A DNA stretch of 64,000 bases from Hippophae tibetana (taxonomy: Eukaryota; Streptophyta; Magnoliopsida; Rosales; Elaeagnaceae), in the NCBI GenBank assembly GCA_037013495.1, contig CM072812.1, positions 38,042,001 through 38,106,000 of the forward strand, given 5' to 3'. Within the stretch, counting starts at the first letter, position 1. The number at the start of each line of letters is the position of its first letter. The translations under genes were made by a program, and so were the position numbers. Of the stretch, positions 25,091 through 35,899 are shown piece after piece. The notes beneath the pieces are model-generated. The model made no database searches and was not told the DNA's origin. It saw only the letters and a list, made by a program, of their open reading frames with translations.

Positions 25091-25281
25091 TGTAAGAATT
25101 GGATTTATTGATGATGAATAAACGAATGTTTACAACCTATTTATACAAAAGAAAAGAAAAATTGTAATAATTAAAAATAAACACAATTATGGAGAGGCAT
25201 GTTCTTGGACAGGCTATCCTTCCCCACCAACAGTTTGGTGGCTGCTTCCAGCTGGTGTGTTGGTTGTCACCAGCTGGATAT
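25091..25281 (-). repeat. 5' LTR of the copia element, outer end deleted
   Basis: Identical to 19863-20053 except for four substitutions. The last 14 bases of the complete LTR (CATGTTCTTTAACA) are missing; the sequence passes from CTGGATAT directly into the kinase gene at GATCGCAGG. Confidence 0.93.
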
Positions 25282-26717
25282 GATCGCAGGCAAAAATACT
25301 CGCTTAATTCAACATCATTGTTGGGAGTTATTTTCTTATATGTATGACTTTTCAGCAACACAATTATGAAAACTACCAACATGGAAGACCCCAAGGCAAC
25401 TGATATCAAACTGATAATCAATATGTCCTTACGAATCTTTTTGTTGCTTTTTCTCGGAATATTAGCGTACGCAGCAGGAGTAGATATGGGTTTACCTACC
25501 TTGATTAAAGCTACGTTTGAATTAATTTGGTCTCTTCTTCCGAATTTCAAAGGAAGTCTTTGCTTTTTGCAATTTCCATCTTTATAAAATGCAGCTTCGC
25601 AATTACAGTCACCCAAACAAGCTTGTTTGCAACCTTCTATCGCAGTTGTTGACAAAATCTGATAAGGAACATCTTCCCATACTGTGTTTTGCACATCTTC
25701 CATTTCAAATGAAAGATTCTCGTTGTGATTTTCACAACTATCTGCTATGAAGTTCCTCTCACAACCTAAAATCCAATTTCCTTGGTCAACAGGTCTGTAT
25801 CCTGGAAGGCATCTACAGTCAGCTCCCGTATCATTAAGTACACAAAATCCATTTAAGCCACATAGACCCTTAGGGTTGCATTTATCATATGGAGGTGACC
25901 ACTGGATTGACCAGCTGCTACTATTGTCGGTTACGTCATACGAATACACATGGAATACTCCATCTGCATCAATTGTCATACGAAAGATGGTGTCTTTTGA
26001 AAAATTTCCTCCGTTAGTTATATTCTTAATGTTTGAACCAGTTCTGTTGAGCAAGTACAGACTGCCATCAGCACCAAAATTCAGAGTTACATTCGGTCCA
26101 CTCCCAGAAGTCTCAGTTGAATAATAAGCATCTTGTGGTGTAGTTGGAGTCGTTTCAATTGGGTACTGAACAAGGTTTCCATCTTGTTGCATGACAAGTT
26201 GAAAAATGCCTTTTGAGTGATCAGATTTTGAAATGCTAGAAATTAGTTCTTTGCCTCCAAGCAAACGTTGAGTTGGCAAAAGAGTATCTGTTGGGTTGTT
26301 AAAACTTTGCCAAATGATTTTCCCATCAGTATCGTAAAACACAAAATTACCCGAATCAAGCATGGAAGCAGAAGTAGCTAACATAAGGGGATCTCCTATG
26401 TCAATTTGGCCTTCTGTTGATTGCAAAGAAAGACTGCCTGTGTTTGTGAAAAGTATAGTGGCATTGGTGCTTACTGGCGGGCTGTCCCTGTTTGCAGTCC
26501 AAACAACAGTCTTTGCTGGAATTCCAACTATAAAAATCCCAACAGCATAGCCGTTTCCTTGCTTGTAAAATCCAAAGGCGAAGAGTCCAGAATTTGACAA
26601 CCAAGGAGAGCTGGTAGGTGTTAGAGAAGAGCCTCGGATTATGTTAGATTGTCGTTTTTGTGCTTCAGCAATAATTGCAAGTAGAGAGGCAAAGAGGAAG
26701 AACCTGATAAAAGCCAT

Positions 26718-28058
26718 TGGAGTATGAACTGTGTAAATCTATCTTCCTCTTGTTTTTTTTGGTAGTTCTTTCACTTTAATAAGCATAATTAATATTTGTA
26801 TGGACAGGACGTGTTGACTTGAATTGCCGTAACCTGTGGTTTGTTCAAAGTAGAATAAATTGGTTCTATATTGTGGAAAACAAAGTCTTCAAGTTACAGT
26901 CGTTCTCCTTCATAAATCATAATTTTATTTTCTTTCTTTTTGCTAAGTCCTTTTATAAATTGAAAATTCAAAAATTCAAAACTAAAACAATATTAACAAA
27001 AAGAGAAGACCTTGATTCTAACTCCTGTCGAAACTTATTAGTCCTTGGCCTGATAAAAAATAGTTAAAGTATGAGACTTAACTTTTATATATATATATTG
27101 AAAATATCATCTTTATGAATATTTTTTTATAAACCTTCAAATTAGAATATCAAAATAAGCAATTAACGGATAAGTTAAAAATTTATATAATATGTAGTGA
27201 ATATATTTAAAATAATTATTATTCAATAAATGTTACAATATTAAAATAATTAAAAAATTATAACTATTATAATAAAAAAAATGAATTAAATCTAATAGTT
27301 ATAATTCTAGTATATTGAAAAGTTATATTTATTAATAACCGAGTTGTTAGTCAATTAAAAATTTTAAGTAAATTTAAATTATTAAAACTAAAATCAAGAA
27401 TTTTTTTAAAAAAAATTATATAATAAATTTAAAATTTAAAAACTGAATGAAACATATTATAAATTAAACCCCAATTGTTATATTTTAAAATTTAATTTAT
27501 AAATTAATAATTAATAATTTAATTTTTTCAATTATCGTTATAATAACTCTTACTTAAGATTTTATATTTATATTTACATAATTTACTTTTTTTAAAATAA
27601 AATATAAAGTTAAATATTTAACAATTTACTTCATTTTTATACTTTAGATTGAGCATGTCTACAGTGACGAACTAAAAAAATTTGATGGGCTCGATTTTAT
27701 ATTATATATTGATGATGAGATAGCTTGTTGAATCATCTAATTTTCTCTTAAATAATAAATATTTTGATAATAATTTATGATAAAATTAATTTCAATTAAA
27801 ATAATTTTTTAATTAGCATGACATTTATGTAATAAATATACAAATAACCCATAAAGTTAAAAAATATTAATTTTTTTATTAATTTAAAACCCAAATCACC
27901 ATAAGTTAAAGTAAATTTAGATATAAATAAAACAAGATTATATGCAATATAAATTTATCCGTTAAAGAAAAACATAAATAAATAATATGAATCATAATAG
28001 GTCCTCTAAGAACGAGTAATATCTTCCATGTATTACAATGCATTTATTTTCTCAAGTA
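26718..28058. other. Kinase 5' flank and AT-rich spacer
   Basis: The first ~180 bases (to about 26900) are the promoter side of the lectin kinase gene and match 58227-58409 almost exactly. After 26900 the sequence is very AT-rich and absent from the second copy. No gene recognised. Confidence 0.6.
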
Positions 28059-31000
28059 TTATATTGATGTGATAACAAAACTTAATAAATCCTTTATTTT
28101 ATTCTTGATCATATTTAAAATATATTTTCTCAAATAAATTAAGGTGCACATGAATATGAGAAAATAATATATAAAAGTTTCAATAACAAACTGTATACAT
28201 ACCTTTACAAAATAGAACCAATTCTCATTTTTCTCTACATGATCCTTAAATTTTAATGGTGGCATGTCTTTAGTCAAATGATTAGTAATCATCAACTCAA
28301 TGCTAATGTGCTCAATGATCAATTTATTTTCCTTAACACGTTCTCTTATGACAAAGTATTTAATGTCGATTTGCTTACTACGACTATCACTTTTGTTGTT
28401 CTTAGCCATAAACACAACAGCTTAGTTGTCACAGTACAATCTTAATGACCTAGAAATAGAGTCAACTACTGTAAATCTCTGAAATGAAACTCTTTAACCA
28501 TACATCATGTGATGTGGCCTCAAAACATGACACGAACTCGCCCTTCATAGTGGAAGTAGCAGTCAAGGACTGTTTCACACTCTTCCAAGATACGACTCCA
28601 TCGGTAAGCATGAAAATGTAACCAGATGTTGATTTTCTTGAATCAACACAACCAACGAAGTCTGCATCGGAGTAGCCAATTATTTCTAGATCGTCGGTTC
28701 ATCTATACATGAGCATATAGTCCTTGGTTCCTTGAAGGTACCTCATCACTTTCTTTGTAGCTCTCCAGTGGTTCAAACCTGGATTACTTTGATATCGTCC
28801 CAATATTCCAACAAAAAATGCAATGTTAGGCTTTGTGCAAACCTAAGCATACATCAAGCTTCTGATAGTAGAAGCTTATGTAATGTTCTTCATTTGTTCT
28901 ATTTCAAAATCATTCTTTGGGCATTGGTCCAAATTGAACTTATTGCCCTTCACAATGGGAACAACACATGGTAAATAATCTTTCATCCGAAATCTCTCTA
29001 AAACTTTATTGATATAGTTTTCCTAAGATAAACCCAAGACGCTTTGAAGTCTGTCTCTATGGATCTTAATGCCAATGACATAAGATGCCTCACTCATATC
29101 CTTCATATCAAAAATTTTAGAGAGGAATTGTTTTACCTTTTGTAGCAAATCCTTATCATTGGCTGTGAGCAAAATATCATCCACATACCAAAAATAAAAT
29201 CTTACTCCTACTAACCTTTTGGTATATATATTGATCTATGTGTTCTCTTCAAAACCAAATGAAGTGATAACGTTATGGAATTTCAAATACCATTAATGAG
29301 AAGCTTATTTTAATCCATATATGGATTTATGAAGCTTACAAACCAAATGCTCACCATCACTAGAGAAGAATCCTTCAGATTGTTTCATATAAACCTCTTT
29401 CTCTATATTACCATCAAGGAAAGTCGTTTTCACATCTGTTTGATGCAAATTCAAATCAAAATGGGCAATTAATGCCATGATCACACGAAGTGAATCTTTC
29501 TTAGATACATGAGAGAATGTCTCCGTGTAGTCGATTCCCTCCCTTTGAGTGAATCTTTTGGCAACGAGTTTTGCCTTGTGTCTTTCAATGTTGGCTTGTG
29601 AGTCTTTCTTTGTCTTAAAAACTCATTTACATCCAATAGATTTTACACCATCAGGCAACTTGACGAGATCCCAAACTCAGTTAGACGTCATAGAATCCAT
29701 CTCTTTTTCCATGGCATTGTACCATAAGTTCGAAACCTTAGAACTCATAGCCTGTGAAAACGTCTCAGGATCATTTTTTGGCTCTAACATTATAGTCACA
29801 CTCTTATAGATACACAACATAATCACTAGGAATCATCGATTTCTTTACTCTAGTAGATCTTCTAAATGCTGCTACAAAATTCTCCTAAGGAGCATGATCA
29901 TGTTGTTCAGTTGGTTATTTAACATCTTTAGCCATCTGTTGAACTTCATCATCTACTGGATCAAGATCAACAACTTGTGGTACTTCCAGGACTGGTTCTT
30001 CAACACGTGTTTGTACTTGAGGTGCGTTATTAACAACAATGATCTATCCATTACTTGAAGTGGAACACTGAGCATTTGAATGATCTTTCTCAGGACCAAT
30101 GCCATGTGATCGATCACTCCCACTAAGTCATTCTCAAGAAATTTTGCATTTCTTGATTCCATAAACCTAGTGTTATGAGATGGAAAATAAAAATTATACC
30201 CCTTAGACCTTTTGGCATATCCAATGAAATACCCACTAGTGGTCATTAGGTATAACTTCTTCTCTTATGGATTAAAAATCCTCACTTTAGACGGATATCC
30301 CTAAACGTGCATATGTCACAAACTCATTTTCCAACCTTTCCATAATTCAAATGGTGTATTTGAGGCAACCTTGGTTGGAACTCAGTTTAATATATATACA
30401 ACCATCTTTAAAGCTTCAACTCATAAGGATTTAGGAAGATTGGAGTAGTTAAGCATACTCTGTACCATATCCAATAATGTTCGGTTTCTCCTTTCTGTTA
30501 CACCACTTTGGTCTGTTGAACCAGATGTAGTGTATTGGGCAACTGTCTCATGCTCTTGAAGAAACTTAGCAACGGACCTCTCGCTTGTCTATTCTTAGTA
30601 TATCTACCATAATATTTACCACCTCTATTTGATCTCACAAGCTTTATTTGCTTTCCGTATTGTTTCTCTACTTTAACCTTAAAGCTCTTGAAGGCATGTA
30701 ATGCTTTGCTCTTATTATGAAGCATGTAGAGATATATATCGAGAAAAATCATCAATAAAGGTAATAAAATATTTCTAACCTTGAATGTCTATGTCTAGAC
30801 AACATATATCTGTATGTATGATATATAATATGCTTCAACTCTTATAAGCACCTTCTTTGACTTATTAGTGTACTTTTCCTTAATGCAATTCACACATGTC
30901 TCAAAATCAGTAAAATCTAGAGTACTAAGTACCCCATTTTTCACTAATATTTTAATTCTTTCTATAGAGATATGTCATAATGTAGAAGAGTCATCGTCAA

Positions 31001-32223
31001 TAATACATCTTTTAGTGCCAACTTGAACATGCATAGCATTATGAGTGGTATTATTTCATAAATTAATACAATAAATACCATCAAACAAAATATCATTCCT
31101 AACACAATTAGATTTATTAAATAAATGGAAAGATGTTTCTAAAAAGTGAAAGGAATAATCAAAAGGTACAAATCTTGAAATCGAAATCAAGTTTCTAGAG
31201 AAACTTGGAACATAAAAGGTCTTTTCTAATTCTAAAATAAAACCACTACTTAAAATCAAACTGCATGTCCTTACAGCCTCCATATGTGAGCCCATCTTGT
31301 TGTCAGATAAGACGTATTGCTCACTTACTACTAGCTTCCTTAGGTTTTGCATACCTTGTAAGGAATTTACAATATGGATTGTAGATCCAGAATCAATCCA
31401 CTAGGTGTTAGCATTAACATTAACCGTATTAGATTCATAACAAACAAACGAAGTTGGATTACCTTACCCCTAAACCATTTCTGGAATTTGATACATTCCT
31501 TCTTTATGTGTCCCTTCTTTTTACAAAAGAAACACTTGGCTCTTTTCTTAATATTAGCATGAGGTGAAACTATCCCTTTCCCTTTCTGTTTATTTTGAGA
31601 TTTTCCTTTCCCACTAGTGAGTCTTAAGGAAGAGAACTTCATAATTAAGGTGCTTGCCAAAGCCTTATTTGAAGTGATGAATTGATCATCAATGGCCTTT
31701 CGTAGGTCCTAAACATTGTTATATCGATCAACATAACGAAAAATACCAGCAGAAATCTTATTCTTAATGAATATCACATTAAGACGATTAGATTACTCTC
31801 ATTGTTTATAAAGCGCGATATTCGCTGGAGGGTTGGTTTTAGTAATTTTAGGTGGTTCGTTTTTCCAAATAGTATAGTCAATATACATCCACCCTAGATG
31901 AAGAAGAATTCTTTCCTTCCATACTTTATAATCATTCCCTTTCAATTCAGAAATGTCACAACGAATATAAGAGAAATTTACAAGTTGTGAAGTTGCGATG
32001 AATGATTATATGCTTATTAAAATTTGAGACCTAAATTAAAGTCATTCTTTACCAATGTAAATCATGAAAAATATGAATCTAATGACATAAAACTTGCTTG
32101 TGGGTTAAATTTTTAATTCAATTAGGTTCATCTTAACTTTACGATAAAATTATCAAATTATATTCATTTTCCTAATCCCTGTGGGTAAATTAGAAAAATA
32201 TAATTTTATATTCTATACTAATT
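28059..32223 (-). mobile_element. Degenerate Ty1/copia element (- strand)
   Basis: Ordered right to left: gag with zinc knuckle (CFFCKKKGHIKKEC, ~31530), protease (WIDSGSTIHIVNS, ~31370-31405), pre-integrase, integrase (DIYLYMLHNKSKAL, LVRSNRGGKYYGRY, GYFIGYAKRSKGYNFYFP), RT (DVKTTFLDGNIEKEVYM near 29400, YVDDILL near 29180) and RNase H (GYSDADFVGCVDS near 28660; NNKSDSRSKQIDIKYF at ~28370). Many stops and frameshifts. LTR boundaries are not resolved: the 5' side (31900-32223) has the look of its leader or LTR and is interrupted by the CACTA element at 32224. Missing entirely from the second copy of the locus. Confidence 0.8.
28160..31960 (-). pseudogene. Broken copia gag-pol
   Basis: Remains of one polyprotein in at least three frames. 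The protease DSG, the RT YVDD and the RNase H aspartates are still readable, but stop codons occur every 50-100 codons and most of gag before the zinc knuckle is deleted (FSSLRLTSGKGKSQNKQKGK joins sequence normally ~100 residues apart in such elements, from knowledge of the family). Confidence 0.78.
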
Positions 32224-32264
32224 CACTACTACAATACATACATATAGTCTTAGACATCTAGCCT

Positions 32265-32335
32265 TGGTTTATTAAAAAACTGAGGTCATAGATTTTTGGC
32301 CTCGGTTTTTAAATAACCGAGGCCATAGGCATACC
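32265..32335. repeat. Left subterminal repeats of the CACTA element
   Basis: Repeated motifs AAACTGAGGTCATAG, GGCCTCGGTTTTTAAATAA and CCGAGGCCATAGG in both orientations, likely transposase binding sites by analogy with En/Spm. Confidence 0.7.
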
Positions 32336-32697
32336 CTATCAATTTTGTTTTTACACTAAACACCAAAATTTTCTATAAATTATTTCTTTTTAATTCATTT
32401 TTTTCTTTTTTTTACCTCTTTTTTTCACTCCTAATAACTCTCATCTTTATTACTACCAATTTTTCTCTTTTTCCCACTTATTTTCTCTGCTCAAACCCTA
32501 CCAAAGTTTCTCTTTTTCCCCACTTAATTTCTCTTCTCAAACCCTACATCAGTGTCGTTCAAACCATTTTTCCTTATTTTTTGTTCATCTCTCTCATCTC
32601 CGTCGTCTACCTCGTCTTATTAATATGCTTATGTTCTTGGCTTTATCATATTTTGATTTAATGGTTTCCGTTTTGTTGTTTTTTGGTTGGTGCAAAG

Positions 32698-32862
32698 ATG
32701 GAGCTTGTGGATGGGCGATTTGAACTGCGAGAGGTTCAGAAGCTACAGAACCACATAGATAGGGTGTGGAGTCTCGCTTGGAATCCAGCGATTGGTATTG
32801 ATGGCGTTCCCTCTGTTTTTGCTTCTTGTAGTGGTGATAAGACCATTCGTATTTGGGAGTAG
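32698..32862 (+). pseudogene. Captured CIAO1-like WD40 first-exon fragment
   Basis: Starts with a real-looking ATG: MELVDGRFELREVQ, then HIDRVWSLAWNPAIGIDGVP and SVFASCSGDKTIRIWE, then TAG. This matches the first WD40 repeat of plant CIAO1, the cytosolic iron-sulfur cluster assembly WD40 protein. The stop falls where CIAO1 normally continues; about 40 bases on, AAG|GTTCAT may be the original splice donor. Only one of about seven WD repeats is present, so it cannot act as CIAO1. It sits between the left terminus and the PPR fragment of the CACTA element. Confidence 0.88.
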
Positions 32863-33091
32863 AGCCACTATTCCTCTTCTTCATCTTGGAACTGCAAGGT
32901 TCATTTGTTCCTTCGTTTAAATTCTTTTATTTTCATACATTTATGCTATTTTTGGTTGCTTATAATATTTTGGGAGAATCAGAAGATGTAATTTAGTTGC
33001 TTTAGGGTTTTAAATTATGAAAAGCAATATTTTGGGCGATAATTTTAAAAAAACCTTTTTGTTAGGTACCAAATATAGTTTCTTATGCGAA

Positions 33092-33480
33092 TTGCTGGAA
33101 AAGGCTAAAGAAATTTTCTTGGAAATGAAAGGTAGGGGGATTGTCCCTAATGTAATTGTTTATAATTATTTGATACATAGTTTTTGCTATAAAGGGAATT
33201 TGGAATATGCTAAAAGCTTATTGAACGAGATGGTAGAAGAAAGTGTTCATCCTAACGCAGTAACCTTTAACATCTTAAATCTGATGTTTGTGCTTGCAGT
33301 TTTGATGTGTTGATTAATTTGAGGATAATAGAAGCCTTAAACCTCTACTGGGAAATTATTAACAAGGGTGTTAGGCCTTCAATAAGAATATATATTTCAT
33401 TATTAGCTGGTCTTTTCAAGGTTGGTAAGGTTGATGATACATAATATTTTTAATGAGATGCAAGGTCATGGTATAGATAC
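33092..33480 (+). pseudogene. Captured PPR gene fragment
   Basis: Frame 33017-33313 contains two pentatricopeptide repeat motifs: KAKEIFLEMKGRGIVPNVIV then YNYLIHSFCYKGNLEYAKSL and EMVEESVHPNAVTFNIL. Homology continues in another frame (FDVLINLRIIEALNLYWEII, GVRPSIRIYISLLAGLFKVG, NEMQGHGIDT) to about 33480. The style is that of P-class, Rf-like PPR proteins, which bind organelle RNA. Far too short and frameshifted to be functional. Confidence 0.85.
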
Positions 33481-35286
33481 TTGCAGTACCATCACCATCA
33501 TATAATTTTTCAATTTACTGGTAAGGCTGGTAAGGAATTATTTTTGACATCCTCAAGTTCATGGTGTGGATACGGTTAAGGCTGGTAAGGAATTGTTTTT
33601 GACATCCTCAGGTTTCTGAAATCTTAGTACCATCACCAGCGTATACTTTTTTAATCTCATCTATTTTTCTGTTTGACTTGTGGGTTAGAAAATTAAAACT
33701 TTATCCATATTTCTAGCATTTATTTTCAACTATTGATTGAAGTCCCTTTTTGAATCAAATTTAAACTTGAAGACAATATTGAGAAACAAAAAAAAGATGG
33801 AAAATCAGGACCTCTACAACCATTAAAAGAAATCCAGTGCATTCAGTGGGTGCTTGTGCTAGTGCCTGGTGCATAGGGCTGAGGCCATAGGGGGAAATGT
33901 ATGTTCTCTTTATTTTCTCTATTTATACATTTTTTTGACATTGATAATATTGTTTTAATGAATTACCATTGAGATGTGCTTTTATGATAGAAGTTTCCAC
34001 TAAAGTTTTGGTTTTTGTTTTGGACAAACATTTGTACTTTATTGATGTGTTGATTTCATCAATAATAAGTCTTTGGATTTAGCTTGAATTCAATTTTTTA
34101 TTTTAACAAAGTTGACATTGCATGCATTCTACTTCTCTTACTGATAGATTCAATTTCAAATTCGTCTGACTAATTGGTATAGCTTGGTTATCAAAATTGA
34201 CAACTTTCACAAATATCATTTCATTAAGATTCTTGTTTAAATCTCATATGAACTATATTTAGTGCTTTTTTATATTTTTTCAGTGATATTGATTACATTT
34301 TTGTATAGTAGTTTTTGTCTTTAAGCATATTTGTTCCAAGGTAAAAAAGTTTTAGGTTATCTTGAATCATTTATTCATTGTCTAGGTTATCTGTTGATTA
34401 TTCATGGCTCAGTGTCTTAGTGGAAGAACATAATGTGATTCTTGATGGCGAGACATTCTTAAATGATCTTGAAGTAGATGCATGTTATAGACTAAATGTT
34501 AATCACATTTAGAAAATATGTACTTAATTATTGTCTTATGTCACCATTTTAGTTTCATAGAGTTTCATTAAATTATTTATACACTTTACTAAAAGGGAAT
34601 TTTGTTGCAATTGGACTCTTCTGATTTATATATTGTAGTTACTTACCAAAAGGAATGCGAAATTAGGATAGAGAACTCATTCTTGGGAACATCTTTGTCC
34701 TATTATAAATTTTTGGGGTGAGCTTTGAACTTTTAAAAATACTTACTTTCCATTGATCTTTCATGATCTTCACTTTCATTTTCATAACAAGCTATTAAAA
34801 ACTGAAGGAAAAATATCCATAAATAGTATATTATTGTTTGAACAGAATTAGCAATGACTTCATTGTGGTTATTGGTAATGGCATCAATCCTGGTGTTGTC
34901 TTCATATTCTACCATTTGGATTTTGAGAATGCAATAGTCTCTTCTACCCTTGCCTTTGACAGTCTCCAAGCTTTGAAGGAAGAACCATATAGTAGAGTGG
35001 GCAATGCAGCACATAGTTTTCCAGGTTCATTTAATGACTGAATATTTCTATTCCTTGTATATTTTAAAGGATTAAATATTCCCTCTGCAAAAAATCTGGA
35101 TAGATGTTTTAAATATAATGTGTTTTTTGAGCTCCATATTTGACCTCTGATTTGCTGCATTTGCATTTACCGTTCTGTAAAATGATTCCATAATTAGACC
35201 ATACCTGATTACTTTTTTATAGAAATTATGCATTGTGGTCAGTAAAACTATAACTTATTTTTGGTGTTAGATTTGCTTTCTTTTTC
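33481..35286. other. CACTA interior, unassigned
   Basis: Contains a 66-bp imperfect repeat pair near 33520-33610 (GGTAAGGAATTNTTTTTGACA). Two stretches look coding-like but match nothing I know: a + strand frame around 34403-34510 (LVEEHNVILDGETFLNDLEV) and 34838-35041 (NAIVSSTLAFDSLQALKEEP). Both are conserved in the second copy only because the segment is duplicated. They may be further captured exons. Confidence 0.4.
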
Positions 35287-35460
35287 CACACCAGTGTACC
35301 AGGCGCAACACTAGCACACCATCGCACTAGCCACTAGGCACAATAGCACTAGCACAGCAGGTGCACCAGTGCATCAGAGCAACTGACGCATCAGCACAAT
35401 AAACACATCAGCGCAGTAGGCACAGCAACACAGTAGACACACCAGGCGCACTGTGTTTTG
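35287..35460. repeat. GC-rich short-motif repeat inside CACTA
   Basis: About 170 bases built from variants of CACCAGnGCA, AGCACA and CAGTAGGCACA, in an otherwise AT-rich element. It lies 180 bp inside the right subterminal repeats. Identical block at 61017-61190 in the second copy. Confidence 0.7.
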
Positions 35461-35899
35461 AGTCTTAAAATAGATAAAAATAAATTATATTCTAAAGTTA
35501 TTTCTATTGTATCCTGTTTATTAATTTTTAACGTATAATAAACTTTTGAATGTAATTATACTTTTAATTTTAATTAAATATGATTTTTAATATTGTAATT
35601 AATAATTATATTTTTTTAATTTATGCATACCCTAGTCACGACTATTAGAAAATCGATGTCATTAGGGGTACCTATGTCATCGATTATTAGAAAAACCAAG
35701 ACCATAGATAAACCCTATGATCTCGATTTTCTAATAACTGTGGCCATAGATCGTTACCTATGATCTCTCTCACTTAGGCTTCGATTCTTATAACCGTGGT
35801 CATAGACCTATGGTCACGGTTAAAAACCGAGGTCATATGTACTTTTTGTAGTAGTGATTAATCACACTAAATATAATAAAAATTCTTGTAGAATAAGAA

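Larger units (their letters stand above)
19863..25281 (-). mobile_element. Nearly intact Ty1/copia retrotransposon inside the kinase gene
   Basis: LTRs at 19863-20067 (3', complete, 205 bp) and 25091-25281 (5', 191 bp, outer 14 bp missing) flank a 4.5-kb gag-pol frame with a single internal stop. The two LTRs differ at 4 of 191 aligned bases (about 2%). The left host flank is GAAAT; the matching duplication on the right was lost with the end of the LTR and 31 bp of host DNA. The element is absent from the second copy of the gene, so it inserted after the duplication or into only one copy. Confidence 0.95.
19006..26717 (-). pseudogene. Lectin receptor-like kinase split by a copia insertion
   Basis: Homologue of the intact gene at 55899-58226, ~98% identical over the aligned halves. 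The 5' half (26717 down to 25282) encodes signal peptide, B-lectin, EGF/PAN-like region and membrane segment up to CLRSY. The 3' half (19862 down to 19006) encodes almost all of the kinase domain (VVAIKRL, IIHCDIKPQNIL, SDFGLAK, YVAPEW) to the normal stop after NSFLNKI. Between them lies a 5.4-kb copia element (19863-25281), and 31 bp of coding sequence present in the intact copy (56756-56786) are missing. The 5' half remains open and reads into the LTR for 46 more residues, stopping at 25137, so a kinase-less membrane protein of 526 residues is possible. No stop or frameshift is seen inside either half, which suggests recent loss. Confidence 0.95.
32224..35856. mobile_element. Non-autonomous CACTA transposon with captured gene pieces
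   Basis: Terminal inverted repeats CACTACTACAA (32224-32234) and TTGTAGTAGTG (35846-35856), flanked by the 3-bp target duplication ATT (32221-32223 and 35857-35859), as expected for the CACTA (En/Spm) superfamily. Subterminal regions carry iterated ACCGAGGTCATAG-like motifs in both orientations (32265-32335 and 35640-35840). No transposase was found. The interior holds fragments of a CIAO1-like WD40 gene and a PPR gene, so this is a gene-capturing (transduplicating) derivative dependent on a relative for movement. Confidence 0.92.

Noticed and set aside
25366-26124. Open frames antisense to the lectin kinase (also 56875-58059)
   Set aside because: They are shadows on the opposite strand of a well-supported coding sequence.
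34733-35166. Two - strand frames inside the CACTA element
   Set aside because: They might be captured exons, but I could not recognise a protein and similarity between the two copies is due to duplication, so I did not call a gene.
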